A DNA stretch of 64,000 bases from JAAYLC01 sp964636665 (lineage in GTDB: Bacteria; Bacteroidota; Bacteroidia; Flavobacteriales; Flavobacteriaceae): contig CAZWVT010000002.1 in assembly GCA_964636665.1 (NCBI GenBank), forward strand, positions 20,445 through 84,444, in the 5' to 3' direction. The notes beneath the pieces were generated by a model. It was not told the origin of the DNA, made no database searches, and saw nothing but the letters and a program-made list of their open reading frames with translations. Both the position numbers and the translations under genes were made by a program. Of this stretch, positions 25,228-33,589 are shown in pieces (position 1 is the first letter of the stretch; each line of letters begins with the position of its first letter).

Positions 25228-27630
25228 TCAAATTTTCTCTTTATCTAATTTTTTTCCTGCACGAGTGGTCATCATGGTTGTGAAGACTACGATACTAATA
25301 GAGCTCAACGGCATTAATATTGCTGCAACTACAGGCTTAAGATTTCCGGTTACCGCAAAACTCAATCCGATGATGTTATAGAACAATGAAAACAAAAATG
25401 CCCAAATGATTATCTTTCTTCCGCGTGTTGCCAATTCCAAAAAGGATGTAAGTTTCGGAAATTGAGAAGCTTCCATAATACCGTCACAAGCAGGCGTAAA
25501 TACATTTGTGTTTTCTGCTATGGCGATTCCCACATCACTTTGTTTTAAAGCTCCGGCGTCATTTAATCCATCGCCAATCATCATCACTGTTTTGCCTTCG
25601 GATTGTAATTGTTTGATAAAATTCAATTTGTCATCCGGTTTTTGTCCAAAATACATCGCTGTTTCTCGAGGTAGGATTTTTTCCAAATATTCGCGCTCTC
25701 CATCATTATCACCTGACAAGACTACTGTTTCTTTTGGTTGTAAATTGTGAAAAACTTCCTTGATTCCCGGTCGATATTCGTTTATAAACACAAAACAACC
25801 TTTGTAATTTTCATTTGAACTGATATGCACTTCGGTTCGATTCGGACTTGCGTTTTCCTCGCTGCTGTTTGATGCATCCACATAATCATAAGACCCGACG
25901 CGAATTGTATGTTTTTTATAACGACCCTCAATGCCTTTACCAATTTTCTCATGGAATTCTTCGGGCATCTGAATGTTATTTTTAAATAAAATCTGATATA
26001 ACGAGCGGCTCAACGGATGATTTGATGCTCGCAAAGTTCCGGTAAGTAATTCTTTTTCATATTGTGTCAATTCCACGCCTTCATAAGTAACCACATTTTT
26101 TTGATTGGTTGTCAATGTTCCGGTTTTGTCAAATACAATGGTATCTACTTTTGCCATTTTTTCTATAACCGCAGCTTCTTTGAGATAAAGTTTTGCCCGT
26201 CCGTAAATCCGCAATAAATTCCCGTGTGTAAATGGTGCAGCAAGTGCAATGGCACAAGGACAAGCCACGATTAATATGGCTGTGAAAACTTCAAATGCTT
26301 TTGCCGTATCGATAAAAAGCCAAACGGTGGTAGCTACAACGGCAATCGTTAAGAGAATTGCTGTAAACCTGCGACTAATGCCGTCTGTGATGGATTGAAA
26401 CGAACTTTTATAATCTTTTTGAAAAACGTCATTGCTCCACAATTGCGTCAAATAACTTTGCGACACGGGCTTCAACACGCTGACTTCAATATTTCCTGAT
26501 TGTTGTTTTCCTCCGGCAAATAGACGATCCCCGATTTTTTTTACAATGGGTTCCGCTTCTCCGGTTACGAAACTGTAATCAATTAGTGCTTTTCCATTCA
26601 TGAGAATGGCATCTACAGGTAGAATTTCATTATTTCGAATTAACAACCGATCTCCTTTTTTTACTTCATTGACTTCAATTTGCTCTTCGGTGTCAATGTC
26701 ATTTTCATTTTTATTGAGTCGGGTAACTGCAATTGGAAAATAGGATTTGTAATCTCGTTCAAATGAGAGGTATGAGTATGTTCGTTGTTGAAAAAATTTA
26801 CCCAACAACAAGAAAAACAACAATCCGGCGAGGCTGTCGAAAAATCCGGTTCCCCAATCCATTACGATATCGAGTGTACTTCGTACAAAAAGTGCGACAA
26901 TTCCAATGGCAATAGGAACATCAATATTTAATATTCGCGAACGCAATCCTTTGTAAGCAGAAATAAAATAGCCACTTGCTGAATAGAAAACAACCGGCAA
27001 CGAAAATGCAAACATAATCCACCGGAAAAAAGGTTTGAATTTATCTAACCAGAAATCGTATTCTACAAAATATTCCGGAAGCGAAAGGAACATAATGTTT
27101 CCAAATGCAAATCCGGCGATTCCCAATTTATAAATAAGACTTCTGTCTTTTTTCTTTTCTTTTTTCTCCGTATCTTCTAGTGAAATATACGGTTCATAAC
27201 CAATGCGCGATAAGAGAATCACAAGATTTTTCAAAGATTTTTCCGAGCCTGCCATCGTGATACGAACTGTTTTTTCGGGAAAATTAACTTGTGAACTTTT
27301 TACTTCGGGAAATAGCTTGTTCAGATTTTCCAAAATCCAAATACAACTGCTGCAATGAATGGAAGGAATAAGAAAAGAAACTACTTGTGTTCCACCGTCG
27401 TTAAATTCCAACAGCTTATCTACTATAAGTTTATTTTCAAGGAAATCATATTTATCTTCAATTTCATTGGGAGAAATACCCGGAGAATTTTGAATATCGT
27501 AATAATAGGTCAAATCATTTTCATGAAGAATTTCAAAAACCGTTTTACATCCTTGACAACAGAAGGTTTTGTCTTGATGTTTAATTTCCATCTCACTACA
27601 CGGATCTCCACAATGATAACACTGACTCAT
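25228..27630 (-). CDS. ccoI: copper-translocating P-type ATPase of the cbb3 cluster (CcoI)
   Basis: 800 residues. The N-terminus has a cysteine-rich metal-binding segment (C-Y-H-C-G-D-P-C, then C-C-Q-G-C), followed by an HMA domain with C-S-S-C near 95. The P-type core shows C-P-C in the membrane (A-C-P-C-A-I-A), D-K-T-G-T phosphorylation site, S-N-H-P-L soft-metal motif and M-I-G-D-G-L-N-D. It exports copper to the periplasm for the oxidase. It has its own promoter with a Crp/Fnr-type box and its stop is 64 bp before ccoS. Confidence 0.95.
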   Translation of the reverse strand: MSQCYHCGDPCSEMEIKHQDKTFCCQGCKTVFEILHENDLTYYYDIQNSPGISPNEIEDKYDFLENKLIVDKLLEFNDGGTQVVSFLIPSIHCSSCIWILENLNKLFPEVKSSQVNFPEKTVRITMAGSEKSLKNLVILLSRIGYEPYISLEDTEKKEKKKDRSLIYKLGIAGFAFGNIMFLSLPEYFVEYDFWLDKFKPFFRWIMFAFSLPVVFYSASGYFISAYKGLRSRILNIDVPIAIGIVALFVRSTLDIVMDWGTGFFDSLAGLLFFLLLGKFFQQRTYSYLSFERDYKSYFPIAVTRLNKNENDIDTEEQIEVNEVKKGDRLLIRNNEILPVDAILMNGKALIDYSFVTGEAEPIVKKIGDRLFAGGKQQSGNIEVSVLKPVSQSYLTQLWSNDVFQKDYKSSFQSITDGISRRFTAILLTIAVVATTVWLFIDTAKAFEVFTAILIVACPCAIALAAPFTHGNLLRIYGRAKLYLKEAAVIEKMAKVDTIVFDKTGTLTTNQKNVVTYEGVELTQYEKELLTGTLRASNHPLSRSLYQILFKNNIQMPEEFHEKIGKGIEGRYKKHTIRVGSYDYVDASNSSEENASPNRTEVHISSNENYKGCFVFINEYRPGIKEVFHNLQPKETVVLSGDNDGEREYLEKILPRETAMYFGQKPDDKLNFIKQLQSEGKTVMMIGDGLNDAGALKQSDVGIAIAENTNVFTPACDGIMEASQFPKLTSFLELATRGRKIIIWAFLFSLFYNIIGLSFAVTGNLKPVVAAILMPLSSISIVVFTTMMTTRAGKKLDKEKI

Positions 27631-27655
27631 ATTTTAAATGGAAATTTTAAAGGTG

Positions 27656-27698
27656 CAAATCTCTGTATTTAGGTTCAAAACAATAATGACAAATATCA
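27656..27698 (-). promoter_or_regulatory. ccoI promoter with Crp/Fnr-type box
   Basis: TGA-CAAATA-TCA at 27687..27698 (centre 27692.5); -7-like GAGATTTG on the minus strand at 27656..27663 (centre 27659.5). The 33-bp spacing is identical to the ccoS promoter, and the flanks are alike (ATGAC and TCAGTT at both). Confidence 0.68.
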
Positions 27699-27699
27699 G

Positions 27700-28932
27700 T
27701 TAAGAGGAGCTTTCGTGAATTTCGGATTTTGGATTTTTCATTAAATTTTCAGTAAGCAGTATTCCTATAACAATCAGAAATAAACAACTTACAATAGCTA
27801 ACAATAAATAATAATTTTCAAAAAACGGCCAACCCAACCACAGTGCCATCGCTTTGTAAAAAATGATAATTTCCGTGATGCCAACTGTAATAATAAAAGA
27901 ATAAATAAATTTTTTAGAAAGCTTTATCAATCTAAAATACGACAGGAATACCAACATAATAGGAATAATGATTCCCAAAAAAACCAGATGCAAATACCCG
28001 ATAATGAAATCTTTGAGCACATAAACCATTGCCGCATAATACGGAACTGCGGACATAAGTTGCATAAAGAGCTTAAGAATCAGAAGTGCTGAAGCTATTG
28101 TCAGAAAAAATCGCAACTTGTCGGAAAACATTTTTTTTATTTCTTTTTTATATGGAGATAAGAGGAAATACAATTCCACAAAACCCATAAATTGTGCCGT
28201 TGCGCCTATCCAGCCTAATATATATATGATTCCGTGCGGTTTAAACCAAAGTGCCGAAAGAAAAAATGAAAGGATAATTCCCGTATTCAAAAGCCATGAA
28301 AATGATTTTAACTTATTCGCATCAAATTCGATTCCTTTTTCTTCGAGAATATAAAACAAAATTCCAAGCAATGCCATTACAAACCAACCGTTGTACTGAA
28401 AGTGAAGGTAAAAATAAATGGAAGTTTTGTACCACACTGTTTCAGTTCCGAGCGTTGCCATAACGCCACCGATTGCCCAAGGACCAATGCTGGATATTAC
28501 TAAGTAAAACAATGCCATTTTGATAAGTTTCCAAGAAAATCTATTTTCAAATTTCTCCGAAACATTTTTTATGGCAAATCCGGTAAACCAGTATGAAGCA
28601 AAAAGAAAAAGCGTTGAAAATATAATTGAAAACAAAGCATAACCTTGAATCGGAAAAGTTACCAACATCCCTAGAATCGTGAGGTTTGTAAAACCAAAAA
28701 TGAATCGGTATCGTTTTGGTTTATTCGCTTCTTTTAGAAAAACATGATAAATCAAAGTTGATAATCCGAGATATATCCAACCGAGAATCGCCACATGCGA
28801 ATGTGCGTGCAACATATATTTGTGTACTATTGGCAACGGATATACTACATAAAACCGCATGAGTACACCAATTAAAGCAACAATAAAAAAATAACCAATT
28901 GCAATTTGAATATGTCGATGCAGGTTTATCAT
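27700..28932 (-). CDS. polytopic membrane protein, possibly heme-copper-oxidase-like
   Basis: 410 residues with about twelve hydrophobic helices. Helix 2 begins H-A-H-S-H-V-A-I-L-G-W, resembling the low-spin heme ligand helix of NorB/CcoN. Further histidines occur in helix contexts: Y-L-H-F-Q-Y-N-G-W-F and G-Y-L-H-L-V-F-L-G. A full CuB histidine set is not evident. It lies between ccoI and the NO-stress gene ric on the same strand, so a role in NO or oxygen handling is plausible but unproven. The ATG directly follows a terminator-type hairpin whose T run also reads as a TATTTTTG -7 box (28937..28944). Confidence 0.6.
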   Translation of the reverse strand: MINLHRHIQIAIGYFFIVALIGVLMRFYVVYPLPIVHKYMLHAHSHVAILGWIYLGLSTLIYHVFLKEANKPKRYRFIFGFTNLTILGMLVTFPIQGYALFSIIFSTLFLFASYWFTGFAIKNVSEKFENRFSWKLIKMALFYLVISSIGPWAIGGVMATLGTETVWYKTSIYFYLHFQYNGWFVMALLGILFYILEEKGIEFDANKLKSFSWLLNTGIILSFFLSALWFKPHGIIYILGWIGATAQFMGFVELYFLLSPYKKEIKKMFSDKLRFFLTIASALLILKLFMQLMSAVPYYAAMVYVLKDFIIGYLHLVFLGIIIPIMLVFLSYFRLIKLSKKFIYSFIITVGITEIIIFYKAMALWLGWPFFENYYLLLAIVSCLFLIVIGILLTENLMKNPKSEIHESSS

Positions 28933-28940
28933 TTTTCAAA

Positions 28941-28997
28941 AATAAAAAACAGCCCGAGATAAACACTCTTGCATAAGCAAGTGTTTTCCCAAGCTGT
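28941..28997 (-). terminator. hairpin-terminator downstream of ric, abutting the next start codon
   Basis: On the minus strand ACAGC pairs with GCTGT around an inner stem AAACACTTGC/GCAAG-A-GTGTTT, then a T-rich run. The T run ends only a few bases before the ATG at 28932, so it may end ric transcription or attenuate the next gene. Confidence 0.65.
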
Positions 28998-29050
28998 CAA
29001 AACAAATCAAAAATCAATCAAAAAACTTTTTCTTAATTGTCACTAACTCC

Positions 29051-29767
29051 TTAAAATGTGCGTTCCAATTCCAATGCTTTTGGAAATAAGATATTATTTT
29101 CTAAATGAATGTGATGATGTAAATCTTGCTCAAATTCTTCGAGTTTGGAATAAAAAGCACGATATGTATTGCAAGCACCTTGAGGCGGTGTGAAACCATT
29201 GCTCAGTTCGGAAATTTTACGCATCAACAAACCTGCTTCGTCATGTTCTTCTTCCATCATTTTTATCGGACTTTCCACACTTCCGAAATGACTTTGCGGT
29301 TTTTCTGAATTTTCTTCCTTGGCACGAACCAAACGTTTGATAAAGGGAAATAAAATCAATTCTTCTTTTCGTTGATGAGAAGCCATTTCCTGAACAAGCT
29401 CAATTACCAGTTTTTCAATTTCGCCCAATTCGGTATAATGCCCGCCGTGAACTTGATTTACACGTTTTGCGTACTGAAGTAATAACGGACTGCTTTCTTC
29501 AACATATTGGTGGTGGACATTGACAATGTGATCAGACAAAAAGTCCAATTTCCAAGAGTTATAATTGGATGCGCGATCTTGAGATTTTTCCAAATTCAGT
29601 AATTCTTCTTCTAAAAGGGAGGCATCTATATTTGCTTTTTCGCAAGCTCGTTTTATGCTGATTCCGCCGCCGCAACAAAAATCTATTCCGTATTTTTTAA
29701 ATACATGCGCAGCTTTGATATTTTCCGTAACCACATCGGCTACTGTTCTTTCTTGAATTGTATCCAT
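29051..29767 (-). CDS. ric: iron-sulfur cluster repair di-iron protein (Ric/ScdA/YtfE)
   Basis: 238 residues from the ATG at 29767 (M-D-T-I-Q-E-R-T-V-A-D-V-V); an in-frame start 48 bp upstream would lie past the promoter. The N-terminal ScdA domain has the G-I-D-F-C-C-G-G-G motif (residues ~28-36). The rest is a hemerythrin-like domain with histidines in H-I-V-N-V-H-H-Q-Y, M-A-S-H-Q-R-K-E-E, E-E-E-H-D-E-A and L-H-H-H-I-H-L-E-N that hold the di-iron centre. Ric repairs clusters damaged by NO or peroxide. It is next to two Rrf2 regulators and has a Crp/Fnr-type box. Confidence 0.94.
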   Translation of the reverse strand: MDTIQERTVADVVTENIKAAHVFKKYGIDFCCGGGISIKRACEKANIDASLLEEELLNLEKSQDRASNYNSWKLDFLSDHIVNVHHQYVEESSPLLLQYAKRVNQVHGGHYTELGEIEKLVIELVQEMASHQRKEELILFPFIKRLVRAKEENSEKPQSHFGSVESPIKMMEEEHDEAGLLMRKISELSNGFTPPQGACNTYRAFYSKLEEFEQDLHHHIHLENNILFPKALELERTF

Positions 29768-29800
29768 CGTTCTATTGTATTTTAGGGTTATTTCTATTTC

Positions 29801-29853
29801 TGACACAAATGTCATAAATTAAAAGCCCCTGGAATATGATTTAAGTCATATTC
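29801..29853 (-). promoter_or_regulatory. ric promoter: Crp/Fnr-type box plus palindrome over the -7 element
   Basis: TGA-TTTAAG-TCA at 29837..29848 (within the longer GAATATGA-N6-TCATATTC, 29832..29853), centre 29842.5. The -7-like GACATTTG on the minus strand is at 29806..29813, centre 29809.5: again 33 bp. A second palindrome TGACA-CAAA-TGTCA (29801..29814) covers that -7 box. Confidence 0.68.
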
Positions 29854-29936
29854 TGATTATTTATTTAAAAAAATATTTTTAATTTTTATAAACCTGAATG
29901 ACAGTTATTTACACCAGAAAGTAAACTAATCAAGAA

Positions 29937-30650
29937 TTATTTTCCCGGATTGCGTGAATCGAGTGGTCTGATTCGCAGCTCGTCTATCAAAAAATTATCG
30001 GAAGTTTTAAGTAAGAACACGATGGTTTTTGCCAGTTCTTTTGGATGGAGCATATTTTTATGAGATTCGATTCCGGAGCTTTCAAAAAAATCAGTTTCAA
30101 TAGACCCGGGATTTACACAAGTTACTTTTATTCGATCTCCGCGCAATTCTTTCATCAAAGATTCACTAAACCCTTGAATTCCATATTTAGTTGCCGAATA
30201 AGCAGTACCTTCGGAACGCGTGGTAATTCCCAAAATTGAACCGATATTGATAATGTATGAAAGGTTTTTATCTTTTCTCATTTTGGAAACTATCGGCGCA
30301 GTTATGTTGTAAACTCCGGTAAGATTTACCTGCATCATCTGATCCCAAAGATTTTCATCCATTTCATCAATTCTTTGAAAAGCGCCTATTCCTGCGTTGT
30401 TAATCAAAATTTTCGGCGTTTTATTTTCAAACTCGGTTGCTACCCATTTTTTTACTGCTTCTCTATCGGATATATCCAATATTACGGGAATAAAATTTGC
30501 GCCAAGACGGTCTTTTACTTTTTCCAGATTTTCTTTTCCACGAGCAATTCCGTAAACTTTTGCACCTTCCTGAACCAATAAATCAGAAATTTCAGCGCCG
30601 AGGCCTTTACTTGCCCCGGTAATTATGGCTATCGAATTCTGTAATTGCAT
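29937..30650 (-). CDS. short-chain dehydrogenase/reductase
   Basis: 237 residues, classical SDR: T-G-A-S-K-G-L-G-A cofactor loop, N-N-A-G-I-G, catalytic Ser in N-I-G-S-I-L-G and Y-S-A-T-K-Y-G. The P-G-S-I-E-T-D-F-F segment follows as in 3-oxoacyl-ACP reductases and related enzymes. The substrate is not readable. It starts 8 bp after the AhpD-like gene, so both are one unit, upstream of ric with 169 bp between. Confidence 0.86.
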   Translation of the reverse strand: MQLQNSIAIITGASKGLGAEISDLLVQEGAKVYGIARGKENLEKVKDRLGANFIPVILDISDREAVKKWVATEFENKTPKILINNAGIGAFQRIDEMDENLWDQMMQVNLTGVYNITAPIVSKMRKDKNLSYIINIGSILGITTRSEGTAYSATKYGIQGFSESLMKELRGDRIKVTCVNPGSIETDFFESSGIESHKNMLHPKELAKTIVFLLKTSDNFLIDELRIRPLDSRNPGK

Positions 30651-30658
30651 CTGATAAT

Positions 30659-31111
30659 TTATTTTGGTTCGTATGTTCCAACTTCAGTGGAGAAACCAAT
30701 AGCAATGCGGTTCCATCCGTTTATAGCGACAATTGCCATCGTAAGTGCCATCATTTCTTCGTCAGAAAAATGTGTTTTCACTTGAGCGTATAATTCATCA
30801 GTTGCTGTGTGTTGATGAATATAAGTCAATGCTTCTGTCCATTCCAAAGCAGCTTTTTCTTTGTCGGAATAAAAAGGCGATTCTCTCCAAGCATTCAATA
30901 AGTACAAACGTTGTTCGGTTTCACCTATTTGGCGAGCATCTTTACTGTGCATGTCCAAACAATAAGCACAACCATTCATTTGGGAAGCGCGCATTTTTAC
31001 TAATTCGAGCAATTTGGAATCCAATGAAGATTTGTGGATGAATTTTTCAATTTCCAACATTCCTTTAATTCCTTCAGGGAATCGTTCTCCGTATTTAAGT
31101 CGTTGTTTCAT
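30659..31111 (-). CDS. carboxymuconolactone decarboxylase/AhpD-like protein
   Basis: 150 residues from the ATG at 31111 (M-K-Q-R-L-K-Y-G-E-R-F), 36 bp inside the longest frame. The core motif is M-N-G-C-A-Y-C-L-D-M-H-S with a redox-active C-x-x-C and following His, as in AhpD-type alkylhydroperoxidases. A W-R-E-S-P-F-Y-S-D-K-E-K-A-A-L segment follows. The family reduces peroxides or organic substrates through its cysteine pair. Its place behind two Rrf2 regulators and before ric fits an oxidative or nitrosative stress unit. Confidence 0.87.
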   Translation of the reverse strand: MKQRLKYGERFPEGIKGMLEIEKFIHKSSLDSKLLELVKMRASQMNGCAYCLDMHSKDARQIGETEQRLYLLNAWRESPFYSDKEKAALEWTEALTYIHQHTATDELYAQVKTHFSDEEMMALTMAIVAINGWNRIAIGFSTEVGTYEPK

Positions 31112-31217
31112 ATCGTTATTTTGTCTTTTTTGAAGTATTTGAAACATCAGCCGGATTTTATTGTCATGAATAAACTTATATCCTCAAAAGCGTTTATACA
31201 TTATTATGGTAAAAAAA

Positions 31218-31652
31218 TCAACGCTTCAAAAAAGTAGGTTCTTCAACAAGTTTATGAGCCAATTCGTATAAATTGGTATTCTCCAGCATTTGTTTTAAAT
31301 GCTCACGAATGTTTACAAATTTTTCATGCATCGGGCATGGTTTTTCGGCATCGCATTTTTCAAACCCCAATGCGCATCCGTTGTATATTCTATCGCCATC
31401 AATAGCTTTTACAATATCACTCAACTTAATTTTTTTTGCTTGTGAACTTTCAATAACAAAGCCGCCGGTGGGACCTTTATGAGAATCCATAAGATTGTTT
31501 TTGGCAAGTAAATGAAGTACTTTAGCAGTAAAAGCTTCGGGAGAATCAATATTTTTTGCAATGTCTTTTAAATTGGTACGAACCCCTAAAGACGATTGTA
31601 AAGCAACATATACAGACGCTTTAATACCATATTGACAAGCTTTTGAAAACAT
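31218..31652 (-). CDS. Rrf2-family Fe-S regulator (copy 1)
   Basis: 144 residues from the ATG at 31652 (M-F-S-K-A-C-Q-Y-G); the longer frame reads through the promoter. It has an N-terminal winged helix with G-P-T-G-G-F in the wing, then G-C-A-L-G-F-E-K-C and K-P-C-P-M-H, three cysteines placed like the cluster ligands of NsrR/IscR. Likely an NO- or redox-sensing repressor. A palindrome overlaps its own -7 box, suggesting autoregulation. Copy 2 lies 85 bp upstream on the same strand. Confidence 0.9.
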   Translation of the reverse strand: MFSKACQYGIKASVYVALQSSLGVRTNLKDIAKNIDSPEAFTAKVLHLLAKNNLMDSHKGPTGGFVIESSQAKKIKLSDIVKAIDGDRIYNGCALGFEKCDAEKPCPMHEKFVNIREHLKQMLENTNLYELAHKLVEEPTFLKR

Positions 31653-31672
31653 ACAACAAACTTTTGTGCAGC

Positions 31673-31693
31673 CAAATATAGAACAAATTCTAT
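31673..31693 (-). promoter_or_regulatory. rrf2 copy 1 promoter with overlapping operator
   Basis: On the minus strand -7 box TATATTTG (31680..31673) is overlapped by the perfect palindrome ATAGAA-CAAA-TTCTAT (31678..31693). Predicted leader ~16 nt. A repressor on the palindrome would block RNA polymerase. Confidence 0.62.
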
Positions 31694-31737
31694 TTCCGAC
31701 ATATTTATCACAAATCAAATTCAAGAAAATAAAAATC

Positions 31738-32166
31738 TTAGAGTTTAAGAAAAGTATCTCCTTCTTTATAGTTTTCAGCCAAACTTAAAATAGTAGTTGT
31801 TTTACACATGCTTTTAATTTTGGCTCGAATACTTCCGTATTGATTATGTACCGAACAAGGATGTTCCCCCGAGCATTCCGGTAATCCGAGAACACATCCT
31901 TTAAACACATTTTCACCATCGATTGCTATTACGATATCCATCAACGTAAGTGGAGAATCTTTCATAATAAAAAAACCTCCATTAGGTCCCTTTTTAGACT
32001 GAATGATGCCTGCTCTTGCCAATTGCTGACAAATTTTTGCAGTAAACGGTTCGGGAGAATCAATGGCTTTTGCAATTTTAACAATGTTGGGACGCTTGTC
32101 TTGCAATGATTGTGAGGCAATGAAAATTACTGAACGGACACCATATTCACAGGCTTTTGAAAACAT
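31738..32166 (-). CDS. Rrf2-family Fe-S regulator (copy 2)
   Basis: 142 residues, paralogue of the next gene (shared M-F-S-K-A-C-x-Y-G start, G-P-N-G-G-F wing). The cysteine set is C-V-L-G-L-P-E-C and H-P-C-S-V-H, the same spacing as in copy 1, so it probably also binds a cluster. The two proteins differ throughout the recognition helix region, and their promoters carry different palindromes, so they probably read different sites. Which one controls ric is not known. Confidence 0.9.
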   Translation of the reverse strand: MFSKACEYGVRSVIFIASQSLQDKRPNIVKIAKAIDSPEPFTAKICQQLARAGIIQSKKGPNGGFFIMKDSPLTLMDIVIAIDGENVFKGCVLGLPECSGEHPCSVHNQYGSIRAKIKSMCKTTTILSLAENYKEGDTFLKL

Positions 32167-32181
32167 ATTCTTTCTCGGTTT

Positions 32182-32198
32182 ATGTCAAAAATAGACAT
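32182..32198 (-). promoter_or_regulatory. rrf2 copy 2 promoter with overlapping operator
   Basis: ATGTC-N7-GACAT, a perfect palindrome (32182..32198), encloses the minus-strand -7 box TATTTTTG (32193..32186). The predicted leader is ~15 nt. Confidence 0.6.
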
Positions 32199-32263
32199 TC
32201 AATTTATTTAAAATGAGTTTTAACCAATATTAAACGTATTCAGTATTTTTTTTAAGAAAAACA

Positions 32264-33529
32264 TTATCCAAATCTTTCTTTTGCAGCTCTTTCCAACATT
32301 TCCCGATGATCCGGATGTGCAATAGATATAAGCGCTTTTGCTCGTTCTTTTAATCCTTTTCCGTAAAGATTGACTACGCCGTATTCCGTTACAATATAGT
32401 GAACATGAGCTCTTGTTGTAGTAACACTCGCTCCTTCTTTGAGAAAAGGAGTTATTTTAGAAATGCCTTTGTTAGTCGCCGAAGGCATTGCAATAATCGG
32501 CTTTCCTCCTTCTGACAGTGAAGCGCCGCGAATAAAATCCATCTGACCTCCTACTCCAGAATATTGATACATCCCGATACTGTCTGCACAAACCTGCCCC
32601 GTCAAATCAATTTCTATTGCTGAGTTAATCGCCGTTACTTTTGGATTTCGTCTGATTAACGCCGTATCGTTGGTATAAGCCGCTTCTTTAAAATGAATGC
32701 TGGGATTGTCATCAATAAAATCGTATAACTTCTGAGTTCCCATTGCAAAACAGGTAACGATTTTTCCTTTTTTTATAACCTTGTTTTCTCCGGTAATCAC
32801 TCCTTTTTCTACCAAAGGCAAAATTCCGTCGCTAAACATCTCGGTATGAATCCCCAAATGTTTGTGATTGTAAAGATTGTGCAAAACTGCATTGGGAATA
32901 TTCCCGATTCCCATTTGCAAAGTTGCTCCGTCTTCCACCATATTGGCAATGTTTTTTCCGATGGTCGCTTCTACTTCTGAAGGAGTACCAATACTTGCCG
33001 TATAAATCGGAGTCTCGATTTCTACTGCAAAATCAATTTTGTTTATATGAATAATTCCATCGCCATGGGTACGTGGCACATTCGGATTAATTTGAGCAAT
33101 AACTTTTCTTGCCGTCTCAATAGCGGGAAGCGTTACATCTACAGAAAGTCCGAGAGAACAAAATCCGTGCTTGTCCGGCGGCGAAACCTGAATAAAAGCA
33201 ACATCCAACGGTAGGATATTACTTCTAAAAAAACGGTGAATTTCACTTAAAAAAACCGGAACATAATCTCCGTTTAGTGAGTTTGCTCCTCTCCGTGTAT
33301 TGTCGCCTACAAAAAAACTGGAAAGATGAAATGCTTTGTTATAAGGTTCTTGCAAATATTTTGCATCTCCGTGGGTGTGGATTTGAACGATATCGATATT
33401 TTCCAATTCCTGATAACGTTCAACCAAGCTGTCGATTAACAAATTGGGAGTCATTGCAGCTCCTTGAAAAAATATGCGACTGTTTGATTTTACAACTGAA
33501 ACAGCTTCTTCAACTGATACTATTTTCAT
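32264..33529 (-). CDS. acetyl-CoA hydrolase/transferase (4-hydroxybutyrate CoA-transferase type)
   Basis: 421 residues, the length of the short CoA-transferase class. It has the N-terminal F-F-Q-G-A-A-M-T-P segment, V-S-P-P-D-K-H-G-F-C-S-L-G, then Q-M-G-I-G-N-I-P-N-A-V and the catalytic Glu in G-I-H-T-E-M-F-S-D-G. The C-terminal half has G-G-Q-M-D-F and T-E-Y-G-V-V-N-L-Y-G-K. It moves CoA between acetyl-CoA and another acid (4-hydroxybutyrate, succinate or water); the partner acid is not readable. A Crp/Fnr-type box suggests low-oxygen induction, where acetate formation would help ATP yield. Confidence 0.9.
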   Translation of the reverse strand: MKIVSVEEAVSVVKSNSRIFFQGAAMTPNLLIDSLVERYQELENIDIVQIHTHGDAKYLQEPYNKAFHLSSFFVGDNTRRGANSLNGDYVPVFLSEIHRFFRSNILPLDVAFIQVSPPDKHGFCSLGLSVDVTLPAIETARKVIAQINPNVPRTHGDGIIHINKIDFAVEIETPIYTASIGTPSEVEATIGKNIANMVEDGATLQMGIGNIPNAVLHNLYNHKHLGIHTEMFSDGILPLVEKGVITGENKVIKKGKIVTCFAMGTQKLYDFIDDNPSIHFKEAAYTNDTALIRRNPKVTAINSAIEIDLTGQVCADSIGMYQYSGVGGQMDFIRGASLSEGGKPIIAMPSATNKGISKITPFLKEGASVTTTRAHVHYIVTEYGVVNLYGKGLKERAKALISIAHPDHREMLERAAKERFG

Positions 33530-33546
33530 GGTAATTTGATTTTAAG

Positions 33547-33589
33547 CAAAAATCTAAATTTTAATTACACGATGATATGATTTTCATCA
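33547..33589 (-). promoter_or_regulatory. acetyl-CoA hydrolase promoter with Crp/Fnr-type box
   Basis: TGA-TTTTCA-TCA at 33578..33589 (centre 33583.5; ATGAT-N4-ATCAT resembles the Fnr site) and minus-strand -7-like GATTTTTG at 33547..33554 (centre 33550.5): 33 bp, as in the other three promoters. Confidence 0.7.
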
